Assembly: GCF_963678635.1 (NCBI RefSeq)
Contig: NC_087062.1
Coordinates: 55,250,363 to 55,312,362 of the forward strand
Origin: Symsagittifera roscoffensis
Lineage: Eukaryota; Xenacoelomorpha; Acoela; Convolutidae
Reading direction: 5' to 3'
Length of the DNA: 62,000 nucleotides
Made by a program: the position numbers and the translations under genes. Below are positions 33,251 to 45,282 of the stretch, one piece after another; positions within the stretch are counted from its first letter, which is position 1; the number at the start of each line of letters is the position of its first letter. The notes beneath the pieces were generated by a model. That model was not told the origin of the DNA. It was given only the letters and a program-made list of their open reading frames with translations, and did no database searches.

Positions 33251-33449
33251 AACAGTTGTTCTCCTTCTGGATAAACTCAAAGAACTAACTCGCGAAAACC
33301 AGTATACACTAGATCCATTGAGACTAGAAGATATAAGAGTAAGATTAAGATTGGTATGAGACCAAGAAGTCGCACGAATCTATCCGGCCGAAAATAAGAT
33401 AGAGTGACGAAGAGACGGTGTACCCTATCTGAAATTACTCTATGAGTAC
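33251..33449 (-). repeat. Dispersed ~200 bp repeat, copy 2
   Basis: This is the inverted counterpart of 10691-10889, sharing ATCTAGTGTATACTGG and ACACCGTCT in reverse complement. It lies about 100 bp past the BEL/Pao insertion. Confidence 0.75.
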
Positions 33450-35176
33450 AGGCCAAAGGCCATAACTCAGAACATTGAAAAAAGCAATTACTCAGTATCA
33501 CAAATTTCACAAGAAAAATAGCACCTCACAGTCTATTCTCATTACCCAATTGAACTCAGAGGAATTTCAAACGCTTTAATTATAAGTGTTTTTAACTGAT
33601 CTGAACTTTGCGGAGAACACAAAGAATTTTCAAAATTGTCTTTTGCTCAAAATTTGTATATTCTTCCCAACGATTTCGGATATCATGGGATTCTCCACGG
33701 TTCGGAGCCCTCAAAAAATAATATTATTCGAATTAAAACTATGCGCTTTCTAATGCAAATAAATACTCATTGTAGTTTGGCGAAATGAATCTGCTTTTCC
33801 TAAATCAATGCAGTTTTTTCAATTACCTATCTAAATTTTCCCTTGGAAAGTTTCAGGTTTTCAACTTCTATGATCACAGGACTCTGCATGAGCCAAACAA
33901 ATCTGTCCAAAACTTGGCACGAAAAGACAGTATTTGGTCACCACGCCAGAAGAACCAAATGCCTAAAACTTAGGTTAGCTAATCAGATTTTAGTATTCAA
34001 CAATTCAAAAGTACTAAACTGGAGGATTTGAAAAACGACGATTTGATAAAACTCCAGCGCATTTGGCTTACATGTGAAATAATGGCTTCCAAATCAGGTT
34101 ACGGATTAGAATGTGAGAGAGGCGTTGCTGCTGATGGCAAGCAACCTGGTATCTGGTAAGAGTGAACTTAATGAAAAGGTGAGCTTGCAAACTATTTATT
34201 ATAATTAGAACGAGCGGTTGAGGGTAGAGGAACGTTATACCAGTAAGGATTCCAACCTAATCAAAAATCCACCATATGATATGAGAAAATATTCGGTTGA
34301 TTTTTACGAAAAGAAAAACAAATTTCTTGGAGATTTGGGATGCACTTAAGTTACGGAGAGCTCCTACAGTGCGTACCACATTATTCCGGGTACTGAATAT
34401 CTACATCTATATCTACATGGAATGACTTCTACGGTTATTGTGAAATTTTTCAGGTTGGAGGACAAATTCGCAGTTTACAAGTTATGAAAAAAATTTAATC
34501 ATAAAAGCAACAAATTGAATGCGAAGAAATTATACCTGAACGAGCGTCTCCCTCCTATTGAATCAAACATAAGACAATCAGCAATCAAAAATGTTTTCAT
34601 TACATCTTCCTGGAAATGTACCGTGTCGGTTTTGCGCAAAAATGACGATTGACAAGTTCGTTATGAAAAAGTGGACCATGTAGACGACTTGAAAACTATG
34701 GAAAATGCTATCAAAAAACAACCCATGGCTAATAGAGCGACAATTTCTAAGCGCGGAGCATCCGGGGAGAATCATGAAGCTGTATGCTAGTTTTTCTCCC
34801 GAAGTAAAAAAAAAACAAAATATGAACGCGGAAAAGTAAAGCATATGAGCTCTTATGAGTTCTAGTTGTGGAGATGGGAACAGTCCCTCAAAACTTAAAT
34901 TTTGAGTAATTAGCCTTGATTTAGCTGTTAACTAAGCAGCGGTTAAATGATCAAAACGTTGACTCTACAGAATAAACTATTTATTTTCGATTAATTGCTG
35001 TTTTCTCATTAACTTCGTTTTTTCCATGTTCTCTCACCGATAGACAAATTTTTTTTCAACAGTTCGCCTACAAAGAAGACTGTACTAAATCTCAGTTTGA
35101 TAACAATTCAATGATCTATAAAACGCAATAGTCAACAAAAAAAGCATACAGGGTAAAAGACACTTGAAATTGAGAC
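33450..35176. other. AT-rich intergenic DNA
   Basis: No gene is supported. Two short plus-strand frames starting with Met (34082, ending at a GTAAGAG donor-like site, and one near 34722) look slightly protein-like but cannot be joined in phase. Confidence 0.4.
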
Positions 35177-35553
35177 TAGTTGCAATTCTCAGCAACTACT
35201 TTTTTTTTATAAAAAAATGACTTTTTTACAATTGAAGCATTGTTCTTAAAAGTCGTGTAACTCATTTCTTAGTTTTCTTTTTTTCTCTCTTAACGTTTTA
35301 AATTAGCATTTTTGGGGGTAGTTGCGATTCTCAGCAACTAAGTTCTTCGTAAAGTAAATATCTTTTACTGGTTGAAATTTTCAGCAACCGGAAGGAGAAA
35401 TGTCCTAATTAATCAAGGAATTATAGTTGCGATTTTCAGCAATTATGGTTGAACAGAAATAAAAACAAATCAATGAATTTTCAAAGCATAAGCAAAACCG
35501 ATTGAAATAAGAAAAAGTGATTTATTGGTCAGATTGCGATTCTCAGCAGTCTG
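35177..35553. repeat. Array of five stem-loops with a constant loop
   Basis: Stem-loops lie at 35177-35198, 35319-35340, 35369-35390, 35423-35446 and 35530-35553. All carry the 8 nt loop (A/G)ATT(C/T)TCA flanked on the right by GCA. The arms are TAGTTGC/GCAACTA (first two), TGGTTGA/GCAACCG, ATAGTTGC/GCAATTAT and CAGATTGC/GCAGTCTG. Loop-to-loop spacing is 142, 50, 55 and 107 bp, near multiples of about 50. There is no coding frame across the array. Confidence 0.85.
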
Positions 35554-36956
35554 TTAATCAAATAACTTCAAAGTAAAATAAAATTGGTTAAGGTAAAAAA
35601 ATGCTTCTGAAAATCTGAACAAATATTATCAAAAACTATAAAGTAAAAATATAATGGCCACAGAAGTAATAGAATAAGGTCAGAAAAAGGAGTAATAACT
35701 ATAACTGAATGTCTATTTTTTGCAAAATATTCCCTCATTAGCGCAAAATCATCAATCCTTTGACCTTCTTCTTGAAATTAAAACTAATAAGCCGCAAACT
35801 ACAGCTCTTACTGAAACATACAGGTCTCTAAAGTACCTCAAATGAACAATTGTAAACTTCTCTATCATTTGAAAATTTATCTGTTCGAGTTGAAAAGGCA
35901 GTCTGGAGATATGCACGTTGTATGTGGAGACATGCATGAATGTTGATGTATCTAAGTCGACAAGTGACTCTCTAAATCTTAAAAACAGCCTGCTACTGTT
36001 GTGGTGAAATTGATTTATAAGTGAAAGTACTCGAATAACAAAGCAGCCAGTCAACTATAGATGTATTTTTACCAATTTTTTTTGGTAGTCATGGTCCAAC
36101 ACAACTCAATATTGGATCGCGAGGCGGAAAGAATTAAGAAACTAAAGCACCATTTATAAATAAAAACGAAGTTTTGCTTGAAAAACAAAATCTTTAAATT
36201 TGGTATAACAGGAACTTTTAGGAGAACCATGAGACTTTGCTGAAGTTCAATTTTGCGCTGTGGCCGACCACAGAAAAAGTTGATATGAAAAGCATGCTGA
36301 TGGTGTGAATGATTGCTTTTCACAGATCCTAATACCTATCCAGTCTACTTGTGAAAAAATCATTCCTAGGCTCCCAACAAAAAAATAGGAAAAGTTGGAT
36401 AAAAGCTAAAATTTAAAATGAGAGTAATAAGAAGATTAAGTTGTACAAAAAAATATGAACAATAAGAGTGATTGTAATCTTGATAAGTTCCCGGAAAAAC
36501 GAAAAAAAACTGAAAAGCTTGTGTCCAAAATCAAAAAATTCTTTCCTCGAGAGAAGACTTGAAAACAAGAGCCATAAAAATTCGAATTTTTTTTTAAAGT
36601 CATAGGTGAGATTGGAAAAAAGGAAGAACAAGTGAGTTAAAACACAGCAGAAGTCCGCGTGCAGAAGAGTTTAACGAGTTTCTTATTGAGATTGCGCAGA
36701 AGCTAATCAAAACTAAGACAACACCGTAAAAATCAAATTTTATAAAAAAAAAAAAATCTGGAGAATGAAAATACATGTTTTTTGTAATCCTTTCATCCCG
36801 AAAAGTTATTGAAGTAATTAAAAACCTGAAGAAAAACAAACAGCCTTGATAGTTGCAAGCAAAGTAACAACCTAAAAAAATAAATCCGGTTATATCTGAG
36901 CTAAGGAGTTGCCTTTTTAATCAATGTGTTGAGTTGTCATATTATCCTTAATTTTT
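35554..36956. other. AT-rich intergenic DNA
   Basis: Nothing supported. Minus-strand open frames here are low-complexity Phe, Leu and Lys runs produced by A/T tracts. Confidence 0.5.
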
Positions 36957-38117
36957 TAAGATGGCAAAAGTTCAACCAATTCATGAAAAGGGGCACATTG
37001 TTAGATTATGGTAATTACATACCTAAATGGGGAAATTTTTTGTAAAATTGATTATTAATTGCTTGAGAAGTTTTCTGAATAAATTTTATGTAATAACAGC
37101 ATGTCAGTACGGAAGCCGAAATGAAAAAAAAAACACACTTGATGCTATCTTATAACTCATGAATCAAATATTGGAGAACTTAGAAGAAAGTGTTGGCTCC
37201 GTGCCTAAATTGGCAGATCTTACAAAAGCGTTTGACACAGTTGATCATAAAATCATACCTGAACAATGCGAATTACATGGTTTACGAGGCAAAAATATTA
37301 GTCTTTTGAGGTCAGACCTTGAAAATTGTAAAAAGTACGTTAGTTATAACAATTCAATATCAGACACTAAAACAATCTACTATGGTGTACCACAAATGTC
37401 AGTCCTGGGTCGTTTGTTGTTTTTGTTGTATATAAATGATTTGCCAAACGTCTGTAGGCTTAAACAAGTTGTACTGCTTGCTGATGATTGTGCATTGTAT
37501 ACAACAACTGAAACAGGAAATCAGCAGCAGGTGAATTCTGATACAAGCAATGCTAAAAAAAATGTTTTTGGAGAATTAGCTCACCATAAACCAGGATAAA
37601 ACAACCACCTTAGAAATAACAGGGAAAAATTCTCTGAGAACTTAGGTCTAAGTGATTAGGTCTAATAATTGATCAAAAATTAAATTGTTTTCAAAACACA
37701 CATTGATAAAACTTTGAAGGGGTAGCCAAATCTTGCTCGATGATCTATCAACTCAGATTTTGTTTTGACACATCTACACTGCTCGAGATATACAAAACGT
37801 ATACTCAACTAATATATCAATATAGTGTACTGATCAATAGCATAGCTAACAAGACAGACTTGAAAAGATTAGAAAGCCGGCAAAGATTCGTGTGGAGGAA
37901 CTTTTTTGAAATTGAAAAGAGGGAATGTCTGAAACATTTTCGTGACAACCAGAAATTAAGTTTGATTCGAGAGTTACATGTATATGACCTTTTTAATCTC
38001 ATGGTTAAAACTATAAGACAGTTTAGCGAAAATAAAAAGCTACATGAATACATAAGGGAACAGGAAATAACAGATACTATCAAAACCGGCAAAACAAGAA
38101 AAAAACATCCGCAATAA
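36957..38117 (+). pseudogene. Non-LTR retrotransposon (LINE) reverse transcriptase relic
   Basis: The plus-strand translation shows RT motifs of the Jockey/CR1 kind: a decayed N-terminal finger (36957-37150), DLTKAFDTVDHK at about 37213, YGVPQMSVLGRLLF where GVPQGSVLGPLLF is usual, YINDLP, and the catalytic block LLADDCALY near 37475. After frame breaks, a 125-codon frame (37740-38117) matches the C-terminal tail of such RTs (TDLKRLESRQRFV, with a Leu/Val rich helix after). An enzyme of this type nicks target DNA and copies its own RNA there. This copy is inactive because of substitutions at the GVPQG block, stops and frameshifts. Confidence 0.85.
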
Positions 38118-38761
38118 GCTTACTACAAGTGCAAAAAATAAAAAGGAAAAAGGATTTGTTTTTTTTTGTATAGCAAGTTTTTATTGTAAGATAAAAAGTA
38201 TTCTTTGTGAAGCGTTAACAAAAAATAAAAATCAGACAAATATTTGTGACAACGAACGTTTGTTAGGTATGTCATGGTAAATTTCCACATGTTATAGTAA
38301 CTTTGCTATTTTTTTGTTGTTAAACAACAACAAAACAAACATATTTTTTTCTCTTTTAACTTTTTTGGGGTATTTGAAGAAAATTTGCGGTCTTTTTGTC
38401 TATATGAGCATTTTTTTAAAAGTAGACGCATAGACTTTTATCATGGAGATGCCACCCGACAGGATGATTACTTTTTGGTGTTCTCCCAAGCCGAACTTTT
38501 TTGTAAACGTACATTTTCATAGAATGTATGCTTATAAATTTTGGCTTGAAAATAAAATTTTTATTGTTTTATCAAGAAACTACTGGGTGTATTTCAACTT
38601 TGGCTATTGTTTCTTTGACATTTTAAAAATCCAACAAAAATGAGCCATGTGCAATAATGCCGTTTTTACGTTGCGCTTAAAATCGCTGGTTCTAAAAACT
38701 TAACAAAAAAGTTTAACCTGCTCATTTTGTAACGGAAAGCTGGTTTTGCTGAACCTAAATC

Positions 38762-39010
38762 AAAAGCAGGTTTAAGAGGGGCGGAAACCCTTCGACAATC
38801 AAGGAATTGACCCATTCACTCACAAAAGCTCCCCCTTTTGGTACTTTTTTTACCACATCCAGTCTCGCCAAAATATACTAATTTTGAGCGAATAAAAGTG
38901 CGCGCCCAAAAACGCAATTTTTGGTAACCCCCTTGCAAAAAATGCCTAAAAATGGCCTATTTGACCTGTTTCTGTCTGTGGCACAAAAAACTTTGTCGAA
39001 GTAAGTTTTT
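38762..39010. mobile_element. hAT-type MITE fragment
   Basis: It shares CCAAAATATACTAATTTTGAG, a GCGCGCCC..AAACGCAATTTTTGG block and GGGGCGGAAACCC with the copies at 20052 and 56655. Both ends are decayed. Confidence 0.6.
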
Positions 39011-41647
39011 TTGAAATTTTTAAATCCGTTAAGGTTGTAACTAAAAAAAGTGAACGCTTTAATTGCAAGATGATAGTTGATAACATGAAGCAAGCGAAGT
39101 TTTTGGTACACTTTTTTTTACAGAAAATTATGGTAACGGTTGTTGCCTCAACTGCAAATAAACTTAAAATGTGTTCATGATGTTTTTTATAATACCATTG
39201 AGTGATCTTCACTAAACATAAAAATAAACTGTTTCTAAACTTTGAGTTTTGTAGTTTTATAATTTAGGCTGCGGTTGTGTTTGCATTTGCGCTTTCAATT
39301 TGATTCCAAATAAAAACTGAACAGATTTTTGAAAGAACAGTTTTCAATATGATTGGTTGAAAATGTTTTTTTTTGAATTCTCTTGTTCTTGTTAAATGTG
39401 TTGTTATCGTACTTGATGTTTGCTTATGCTGGTTTTTGGTAAAAGATTGTATTTGACTTTCTAGAGATGGCAGACTAATTTTGAATGAAGAATTAAGGAA
39501 ACCAGTAGCAAACTTTAGCTAGATAAGGAACCAAATATTCATGTTCCACAGCAGGTCTTACTTGCCCAATTCACTTGGTTTTCAAATGATATTGTTAGAT
39601 TCGTTATTAAACCGCTTAAAACTATTGCTGGGTAGTGCAAATTACTTATGAGCAAAGGTTTCAGTAATAGTAAATGGTTTTCGATCAGTGGCTTTATCGA
39701 TTGTAATATTTTGATTCGGAAAGCCATTAATGTTGTAATATATTTAAACTCCCTTTGAAATGTAGGAAACTGATCAAGAATTAACGCCAAACGTTATACT
39801 CGAGCTATTTTTCTATTTTGTGGTTATCGAAAGTTATACTGGCCAAATAAACACTTTTTCCACTTCACGTGATATCAAAACGTCAAGGTCAAAAACTTAC
39901 CTTTCAGACTGCTGTCATCAAATAATTTAATAATATAGAAAAATCTCGTAGAAAACTTCAATCGGTCATCTTCCGGCCAAAAAAAGAATAACTTTCAAAG
40001 ACATCCTAATTACTTTTTCAAAAGAAGGAAAAAAGAGCGCGAAAATTAGGAACTTTTGACGGTCTTAAAGAACGCTCATTGGCTGAGATTTTGTACTTTC
40101 TTCGAATGTCAAAACATCAAAAAGGCTATTCAGTTACTTTGCTTTCAGTATGCAGTCATTTGACTTCGATTGCCATGTCAGTGCACACGATAAAGATAAA
40201 CAAAACAAAAAACCAAATTATCAAAAAGAAATTGAAATTTTTCAGAAAAAAAAATTCACCGTGTTTATCAAGCTGAACCGAAGCTCGTGAAATTGCCATG
40301 AACGCTCATGAACTCCTGAGCATAAAAAATGGAAATGACACTGGTTCATTAGCTCTGATTTTACAGTAAAAATTATTGTTTTTTATAGTTTTTCATGATT
40401 TCAGCTAAGAAAAATTTTCATTGCTGATTCGGTAATTGTTATCATTACCATTCAGAGTTAATAACGAATATTTGTATCAAAGATACCTCGCAGGCTTTTT
40501 TTATATTGAAAAACAAAACGTATGGAGTTTATTTTTTGGGTGGATGAGGACTGCAAACTTTGTGAACCAGAACCCGGGTTGACAAAAAATGCTTATCATA
40601 CAGTTTTCATGTATGAAAAAAATGCTTATCATAATCTTTCATAAAATTTTATAGAGAAAAAGTAAGTGTATGAAAATAGCAAAATAAGCATTTTTTCCAT
40701 AATATGAAATTGTATGGTAAGCATTTTTTCCATACTATGAAATTGTATGATAAAAAATTTTACCATATATGAAAATAAGAAAAAATTAATTTCGGAGTTA
40801 TGTTTCAAATGGAACACTAACCAATGATTTTTGTCATAAAAAAGCTCAGAGTGTAACTGGCAGTTATCACGCAGATAAACTGCATTTGGTGATTATAGCC
40901 ATGGAAGTTAATTTTAACATTTTTACAAGGAATTATATACCAGAAAAGTAACTTTTTGAATATGGCTAGATAGTTTTCAGGTTGAAAATTTTGATAGTTG
41001 AGAAAAAAAGGCCTGTTTTTTACAGAGTTTTTTTAAATCATAGCAAATGAAAGAAAAATTAATAATCGAGTTACAAAAAAAACACTTTCTTCTAATTTTT
41101 TGGGATTTTTTGGGTGAAAAACTCATCCTAGACTACCTAAAAAGTTCATCCTAGACTTGTAAAAAGTTTTGTTCTTCATACCCTCAATCGTATATTTACA
41201 CAATAAAACAACAGTAAACAACAGAAAAACGTAATTACACGTGAAACAACAATCAAATAGAACATTTGGAGGGTGGGAGGAAGGAAAAGATCCAAAAATA
41301 AGTATATAAAAGTATTTGCTTTGAATGTTTTTTGTTTAGAAGATTCAAAGAAAATGAGGTAGTTTTTACACACTGTTTTTTTTTGTTCCGACCCCTGAAA
41401 TTGGTAAGAATTGTGTATTTGGGTGTCTTATAGTTATTTCTACTTTTTGTTTTTTAACGCAAAGTTAGGTATCACAATCAATTGTCTTAAGTGTTCAAGT
41501 GATATATCATACAAAGACTCTTGCAGTCACGATTCGAACGACTTTGAAAAATTTACAAAAAAGGTTGTTTGACAAGACTTTTTTTCAGGGTCGAGAAACA
41601 TCAGTTTGATGGTTTTCATTCTTAATCTTATTTCAAGCTAGTAAAGT
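39011..41647. other. AT-rich DNA with local simple repeats
   Basis: No gene is supported. Between 40580 and 40780 the phrases ATGCTTATCATA, AAGCATTTTTTCCATA and ATATGAAATTGTATG recur on both strands, giving imperfect hairpins. Confidence 0.45.
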
Positions 41648-41800
41648 GAGCATGATTCACTCAAAATGTGCTTATTGAAAACTTTTAATAGTCGTCGCAA
41701 AATGAGCATGATTTACCCAAAATGTGCTTATTGAAAGCTTTTATTAGTCGTCTTTTAATAGTCGTCTTTTAATAGTCGTGTTTTTTTATAGTCGTCTTTT
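41648..41800. repeat. 56 bp and ~13 bp nested tandem repeats
   Basis: GAGCATGATT starts two 56 bp units (41648, 41704) that both contain AAAATGTGCTTATTGAAA. The second runs into three to four copies of TAGTCGTCTTTTAA. Confidence 0.85.
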
Positions 41801-42097
41801 AAAATTTAGGTGTAATCCAGTAAAATGATTTATCAAAAATTTTTAGCAATTTTTTGTGAACAAAATTTTTGAAAATCAAAAATGTTCGCTAAAACTTTGA
41901 AGAAATAATTTCGAGAAAAAAAAATATTTTTCTGCAGTCTTTTATTTCTACTGGGAAGAAATTTGCAAACAAATTTACTTTATGCACTATTGCCATCAAA
42001 ACTGTTGACTTTCGTTCAGATCCTCTCATCACTTCACGAACAAAAACTATTTAACTTTAAAAAAAAAATTTTTTTTTTAATGTTCGGGGTTTTTTTT

Positions 42098-42475
42098 TGC
42101 TAATTGCTCAGCAACCGCCTATTCTGTTTTATTTTGAGTAAGTTCGGCTTTTTATTCAACCATTTTTAAATCAACTGAAAGATTTTAATGCATTGTGCTC
42201 AAGCTTAAACAGTTTTTTTTTCGATTGATTTCATTAGATCGTTGCAAATATTAGGGCGTAGTTCATGTAGTTAATTGATCCGAATTAATTTTTTTTCTAG
42301 TTTAATTTTAATCACGCTAATGATCACCAAATAAAAGTTTAAATAGATGCAAATTAAACCAATTTCAGACCCTGAAATTTATCAATTTGAAGCTAATGTA
42401 TGTTTTGAAAAAAGAAGAAATAATTTTTTAAACAGATTTTTTATGATTGTTTATTCCTCTACCGTATCGAAACTA
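42098..42475. repeat. ~375 bp direct repeat, copy 1
   Basis: CTAATTGCTCAGCAACCGCC starts both this copy and the one at 43850. Both run through TTTTAATGCATTGTGCTCAA and GATCGTTGCAAATATTAGGG to CCTCTACCGTATCGAAACT. They flank about 1.4 kb and could be the long terminal parts of one composite element. Confidence 0.85.
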
Positions 42476-42620
42476 TAAGCGAAAGTAACGGAACATTTAC
42501 GCTCGGGCTGGTTTTTTTTGTTTTTTTTTCTCCAGACAATTTCTGCTTTTAACACGGTTTTGGATCAACTTTAAGCGATACAGTGTTTTAGCTAATTTTT
42601 GTGGAATGCAAAACAGCAAA
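42476..42620 (+). mobile_element. Head of a longer relative of the Helentron-like family
   Basis: CGAAAGTAACGGAACATTTACGCTCGGGCTGG resembles the head of the small elements. It continues with TTTTGGATCAACTTTAAGCG, which is shared with 48841-48866 but not with the small elements, so it belongs to a second subfamily. Confidence 0.6.
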
Positions 42621-42859
42621 GTATATCAAACAAAAGCAGCAATATTGCGAAATCTACAACAAATCTGTTTTCAGCCTGTTAAGGAATTAGCTTACACTTC
42701 ACAAAATACACAGTTTGGCCACGTAATAAGACAGCTTCGGCTTTTAGACAATTGATTTTCGATTGACTTGTTTGCTAAGGGCTTAGTTGCTGTTTCAACC
42801 AATGATTTACTCTTTTATTAGGCTTTAGTGAACAGGGTCGAACTCCATGATTTGAGAAA

Positions 42860-43290
42860 AGACCGGCGCGACTCAGAGCTAGTAGTTTCTTAGCAGCGAG
42901 ACCGAACATGGCAATTCTCGGTAATTTTTCAATACCGGTGAGACTGAAACCATCACTGCGACCAGCGAGATCTCAAAACAAAACAATTGCGACCGGCGCG
43001 ACGCAACCAAGTGCCAAGTATTTTCTTGAAACGCGCCAAAAAAATTTGAAATGCGCCGCTGTTTTTTCTATATTAACGCGGCCACTTGTTTTCTTGATAA
43101 CACCACCAGTTTTTTCTTAGGTTGCGCTGCCAGACTTTTCTAAAGTCGCGCACCAGAGTTCCTGCTTAAATCTTGCCATCGCCGACCGAAAGTCTTTGGC
43201 GGCCCGACTCGAGATAGAATTTTTGCTGCGCTACTTAATAAAATACGGGCGGCGCAACCCAGGAAAGACTGGCGGTGCGACTTAAAAAAA
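42860..43290. repeat. GC-richer degenerate satellite, ~24 bp unit
   Basis: Best seen at 43050-43175, where five units of 22-25 bp follow each other around the core GCGC..CCAG.TTTTCTTA. Flanking parts repeat GACCGGCGCGAC and GCGAGACC. Short open frames across it come from the repeat and not from a gene. Confidence 0.65.
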
Positions 43291-43849
43291 ATCTTGTCCT
43301 CATGACTTGAGAATAACGTAGAGCCACAAAATAAATATCAATATTATTTTATCGATCACTAATCTCTTGTGAACAAACAAAAACTACATTCTTGATTAAC
43401 ACTAAAATTGACACTGAAGCAGAAAATACATATGCGCATAGCTTTTGTTCTGCTTGTGCAATTCTAGAGCCTCTTCATTTTTTTACATCTAACATTTTCT
43501 TTGCTATGTACATCAAACATTTTGCCTGTTGGAACTTTTGTCTTAAAATCTTGCTTAAATTTTCATTTCATCTCAATGTGTTCGAATTATTCAGGTTTCT
43601 CAGGTCGCGCCGCTTATAAGAACTTTGGCTCTTCTACTACAGAAAAGAATAATTTAGTATAGATTGTTTGATATTGCAAGGTTTTTTTTATTCATGAATT
43701 ATTTGAAAAGTATGTCTCTTACAATTTAAAAACTGGAACTTTTAATTGAGTTCTCGTTACGCTGTTAAAAGCTTTAGAAGTTTCGAAAACTTCAGGGCCA
43801 TGCTTTTCTGCTGATCGATTACTGAGTTAACCTTGAAAAATTTTTGTGC
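43291..43849. repeat. Tail segment shared with 48900-49130
   Basis: AACTTTGGCTCTTCTACTAC, a segment around TATAGATTGTTTGATATTGC and CTTCAGGGCCATGCTTTT at 43621-43805 recur at 48911-49100. With the shared head this shows one larger element family, intact in neither place. Confidence 0.7.
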
Positions 43850-44222
43850 TAATTGCTCAGCAACCGCCTATCCTGTTTTATTTTGATTGAGTTCGGCTCT
43901 TCATTCAATCATTTTTAGATCAACTGAATGATTTTAATGCATTGTGCTCAAACTTAAACAGTTTTTTTTCGATTGATTTTATTAGATCGTTGCAAATATT
44001 AGGGCGTAGTACATGTGTTGTTAATCGATCCGAATTAATTTATTTTCTAGTTTAATTTGAAGAGCGCTTATGGTCACCAAATAGTTTATTTCTTAGATGC
44101 AAACTATATCAATTTCAGACCCTGAAATTTATCAATTTGAAGCTAATGATATGTTTTGAAAAATAGGAAATTGTTTTAAAACAGAATTTTTATGCTTGTT
44201 TGTTCCTCTACCGTATCGAAAC
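43850..44222. repeat. ~375 bp direct repeat, copy 2
   Basis: This is the partner of 42098-42475 in the same orientation, with scattered substitutions and a few indels. Confidence 0.85.
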
Positions 44223-44360
44223 TTTAATTCTAATTTAATTGTTATAACGTAAATAACAGGCGGTCCTTATTTTTATTAGTCTTGTTTTTATTCAGATCAA
44301 TTTTGGTGATCGAAATCAAAAAACTTCAACAAAGTTGTCGACTTCTTGAGTTCAAATGTA

Positions 44361-44813
44361 ACAAGACTGCTCGTATCAGGGCGAAACCTTGAATGTTCCG
44401 CTTGCTTTTTAAGGTTTATGGAGCAGTAATAACTTAAGAAAATTAAATGTATTAAATTAAAATGAACATTTTTTTTCTAAAATTTGAATATTTTAATAAA
44501 AATTATCCCCCCACACGCCATATAAAGTACAAAAGAATAAATTTTGCTCCTTGTAACAAATAATTATGGCAAATAAGCTTCTTGTAACCAATTTGGAATA
44601 TATCGCGCGTTAATTGTCCAGAAATGGCCATCTTTAAGCCCCCATATCTTTACGAAAAATGATCACAAGCTCAGAACAACAATACCTTTCGAATGATATT
44701 TAAAAAAAATTCCGCCAAAAATGGCTAGTTAAAAAGTCAAAATTTATCTGAAGAAAAAAAAACCCACAACGAAGCACAAATATTCCGTTACTTTCGTATA
44801 GAAAGTCGGAACA
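44361..44813 (-). mobile_element. Helentron-like element, copy B
   Basis: In minus orientation it runs from TGTTCCGACTTTC (44813) to GAGCAGTCTTG (44362). The middle palindrome is partly deleted, which makes it about 90 bp shorter than copy A. It is flanked by T on both sides in element sense. Confidence 0.8.
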
Positions 44814-45282
44814 ACAAGATAGTTAACCAACAACCAGCAACCAGTGTTTCTGGTGTTTTTCTAAGAATTTGAAAATCGTGTCATGTTCTTGAATTAATTC
44901 ATAAGCTTTCAGAATTATTAATTAATTTTATTCATAAGCTGTAAGAGAAAACGCAATTTTCTTAGGCATGGTAAATTGTCCCGCACTCAAAAGTTTTATA
45001 AATTGCAATGAACACTAATTGGTCATATCAATTCCATATTTGACTTAGAGCACAAAGCTTCCTGCTGGGTGTTTGATGCTGGGTAGAAAAAAAACAAACA
45101 AAGAGTGAAATTTATACTTCATAAAAAAGTACTTTAAACTATTCCAGGCCAGTAAAAAGGTAACCGGAACATTGAATGCTGTGATTTTATGTGATCATTT
45201 TTTATTGTTAGAAATGAAATTTTGCCGGTTTTAATCGAACTAAAAATCAAAATTGTTCTCCGCTGGTGAGAAAACTTTTTAT

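Noticed and set aside
34082-34158. First exon of a calponin/transgelin-like gene (Met-Ala-Ser-Lys-Ser-Gly-Tyr-Gly start, GTAAGAG donor)
   Set aside because: Only the first few residues look similar, and joining to the nearest acceptor gives an immediate stop.
35177-35553. CRISPR-like array (short palindromic repeats with ~30 bp spacers)
   Set aside because: The repeats vary in sequence and spacing, no cas genes are present, and the context is an intron-bearing animal genome.
36413-36839. Membrane-protein-like minus-strand frames rich in Phe and Leu
   Set aside because: They are produced by poly-A tracts read in reverse, have no conserved features and overlap each other.
42908-43120. 70-codon plus-strand protein
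   Set aside because: It lies across the degenerate ~24 bp satellite, so the open frame is explained by the repeat.
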